Shown here in pieces: positions 19,868-20,212 of a stretch of DNA of 20,212 nucleotides. The position numbers were made by a program, and so were the translations under genes. Every line of letters starts with the position of its first letter. Position 1 is the first letter of the stretch. Source of the DNA: Boothiomyces macroporosus (taxonomy: Eukaryota > Chytridiomycota > Chytridiomycetes > Rhizophydiales > Terramycetaceae). The notes beneath the pieces were generated by a model. That model was not told where the DNA came from, searched no databases, and worked only from the letters and a program-made list of their open reading frames with translations. The stretch covers positions 1 to 20,212 of the forward strand of contig JADGKB010000179.1 in NCBI GenBank assembly GCA_027604185.1, in the 5' to 3' direction.

Positions 19868-20212
19868 ATGATCTACGTGCTAATTGACAAGATTTCAAGA
19901 AAGGTTCCTCTCCAAGAACCAAACACTATTGCCTATGCAATCTTGAAGCTCGCAGTCTCTGCTGCATACTTTATGTTCAAACAAGTGAAGAAAGTTGTTG
20001 GGATTTGTGGGGAAATGCTGCCAGGCTCTAAACCCTTGCGAGCCGGTCGAAGCCGCCAAACGAGAGGTAGCTACCAACATATAACTTTAGAACCGTCCCA
20101 ATCAAATAGATCTGGTATGGTCAACCGTCCCGGCATTTCCGAAGCTGAACTCCAAAGATTTCCTGGCAAAGCAAGAACCACACCAAAAGGTAACAGTTTA
20201 GTAACAGCAGAT
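19868..20212 (+). CDS. Unassigned ORF running off the right edge (3' partial)
   Basis: From ATG 19868 (preceded by an in-frame TGA at 19841-19843) the frame stays open for 115 codons to the window end. It begins MIYVLIDKISRKVP and includes NTIAYAILKLAVSAAYFMFK, a hydrophobic helix, then KPLRAGRSRQTRG, a basic Ser-rich stretch, and ISEAELQRFPGKARTTPKG. A 24-nt GT-AG segment at 20067-20090 could be an intron in the same phase; both readings are open. It looks like a real N-terminus with a hydrophobic helix and a basic linker, but I recognise no family. An upstream exon cannot be excluded. Confidence 0.45.
   Translation, partial: MIYVLIDKISRKVPLQEPNTIAYAILKLAVSAAYFMFKQVKKVVGICGEMLPGSKPLRAGRSRQTRGSYQHITLEPSQSNRSGMVNRPGISEAELQRFPGKARTTPKGNSLVTAD

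Overview
This is a gene-dense, AT-rich eukaryotic nuclear segment, almost certainly fungal. Evidence for a fungus is the alpha-aminoadipate lysine gene LYS1, a PMT2-type protein O-mannosyltransferase, an EMI1-like DUF3128 protein, a UBX5-type Cdc48 cofactor and an RMD1-type DUF155 protein. I cannot place the lineage from the sequence.

The defining property is intron size. Reconciling reading frames with conserved protein blocks gives 40 introns in nine genes. All are GT-AG and their lengths are 18 (1), 19 (3), 20 (17), 21 (7), 22 (7), 23 (3), 24 (1) and 30 (1) nt. Most carry a TAAC/TAAT-like branch motif only a few bases before the acceptor. Exons go down to 10 nt. The genes therefore look frameshifted or broken in a naive ORF scan but are intact once these introns are removed.

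Layout: 1-49, the cut end of a tRNA-Phe gene (-). 269-1435, LYS1 (+). 1492-1814, LSM6 (+), overlapping tail-to-tail with EMI1-like (-, 1793-2090). 2674-4004, UBX5-type UBA/UAS/UIM/UBX protein (-). 4518-6471, PRP28 DEAD-box splicing helicase (+). 7107-7179, complete tRNA-Phe(GAA) (-). 7823-11380, a 1154-residue protein joining two cadherin-like beta-sandwich domains, a RING, TRAF-like zinc fingers and TPRs (-). 11502-about 13249, a TACC-family microtubule/spindle protein (-). 13468-15966, PMT2-type mannosyltransferase (+). 16041-17519, RMD1/DUF155 protein (+). From 17520 to the end the window is gene-poor, with short unassigned open frames, an 11-bp hairpin, and an unassigned partial ORF running off the right edge (19868-20212).

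The genes are unrelated housekeeping functions: lysine synthesis, U6 snRNP and tri-snRNP splicing (LSM6, PRP28), Cdc48/ubiquitin, spindle, ER O-mannosylation and mitochondrial or other organelle DUF155 function. No operon-like or mobile system is evident. The most novel items are the minimal-intron architecture with its microexon and the cadherin-like/RING/TRAF/TPR fusion protein.
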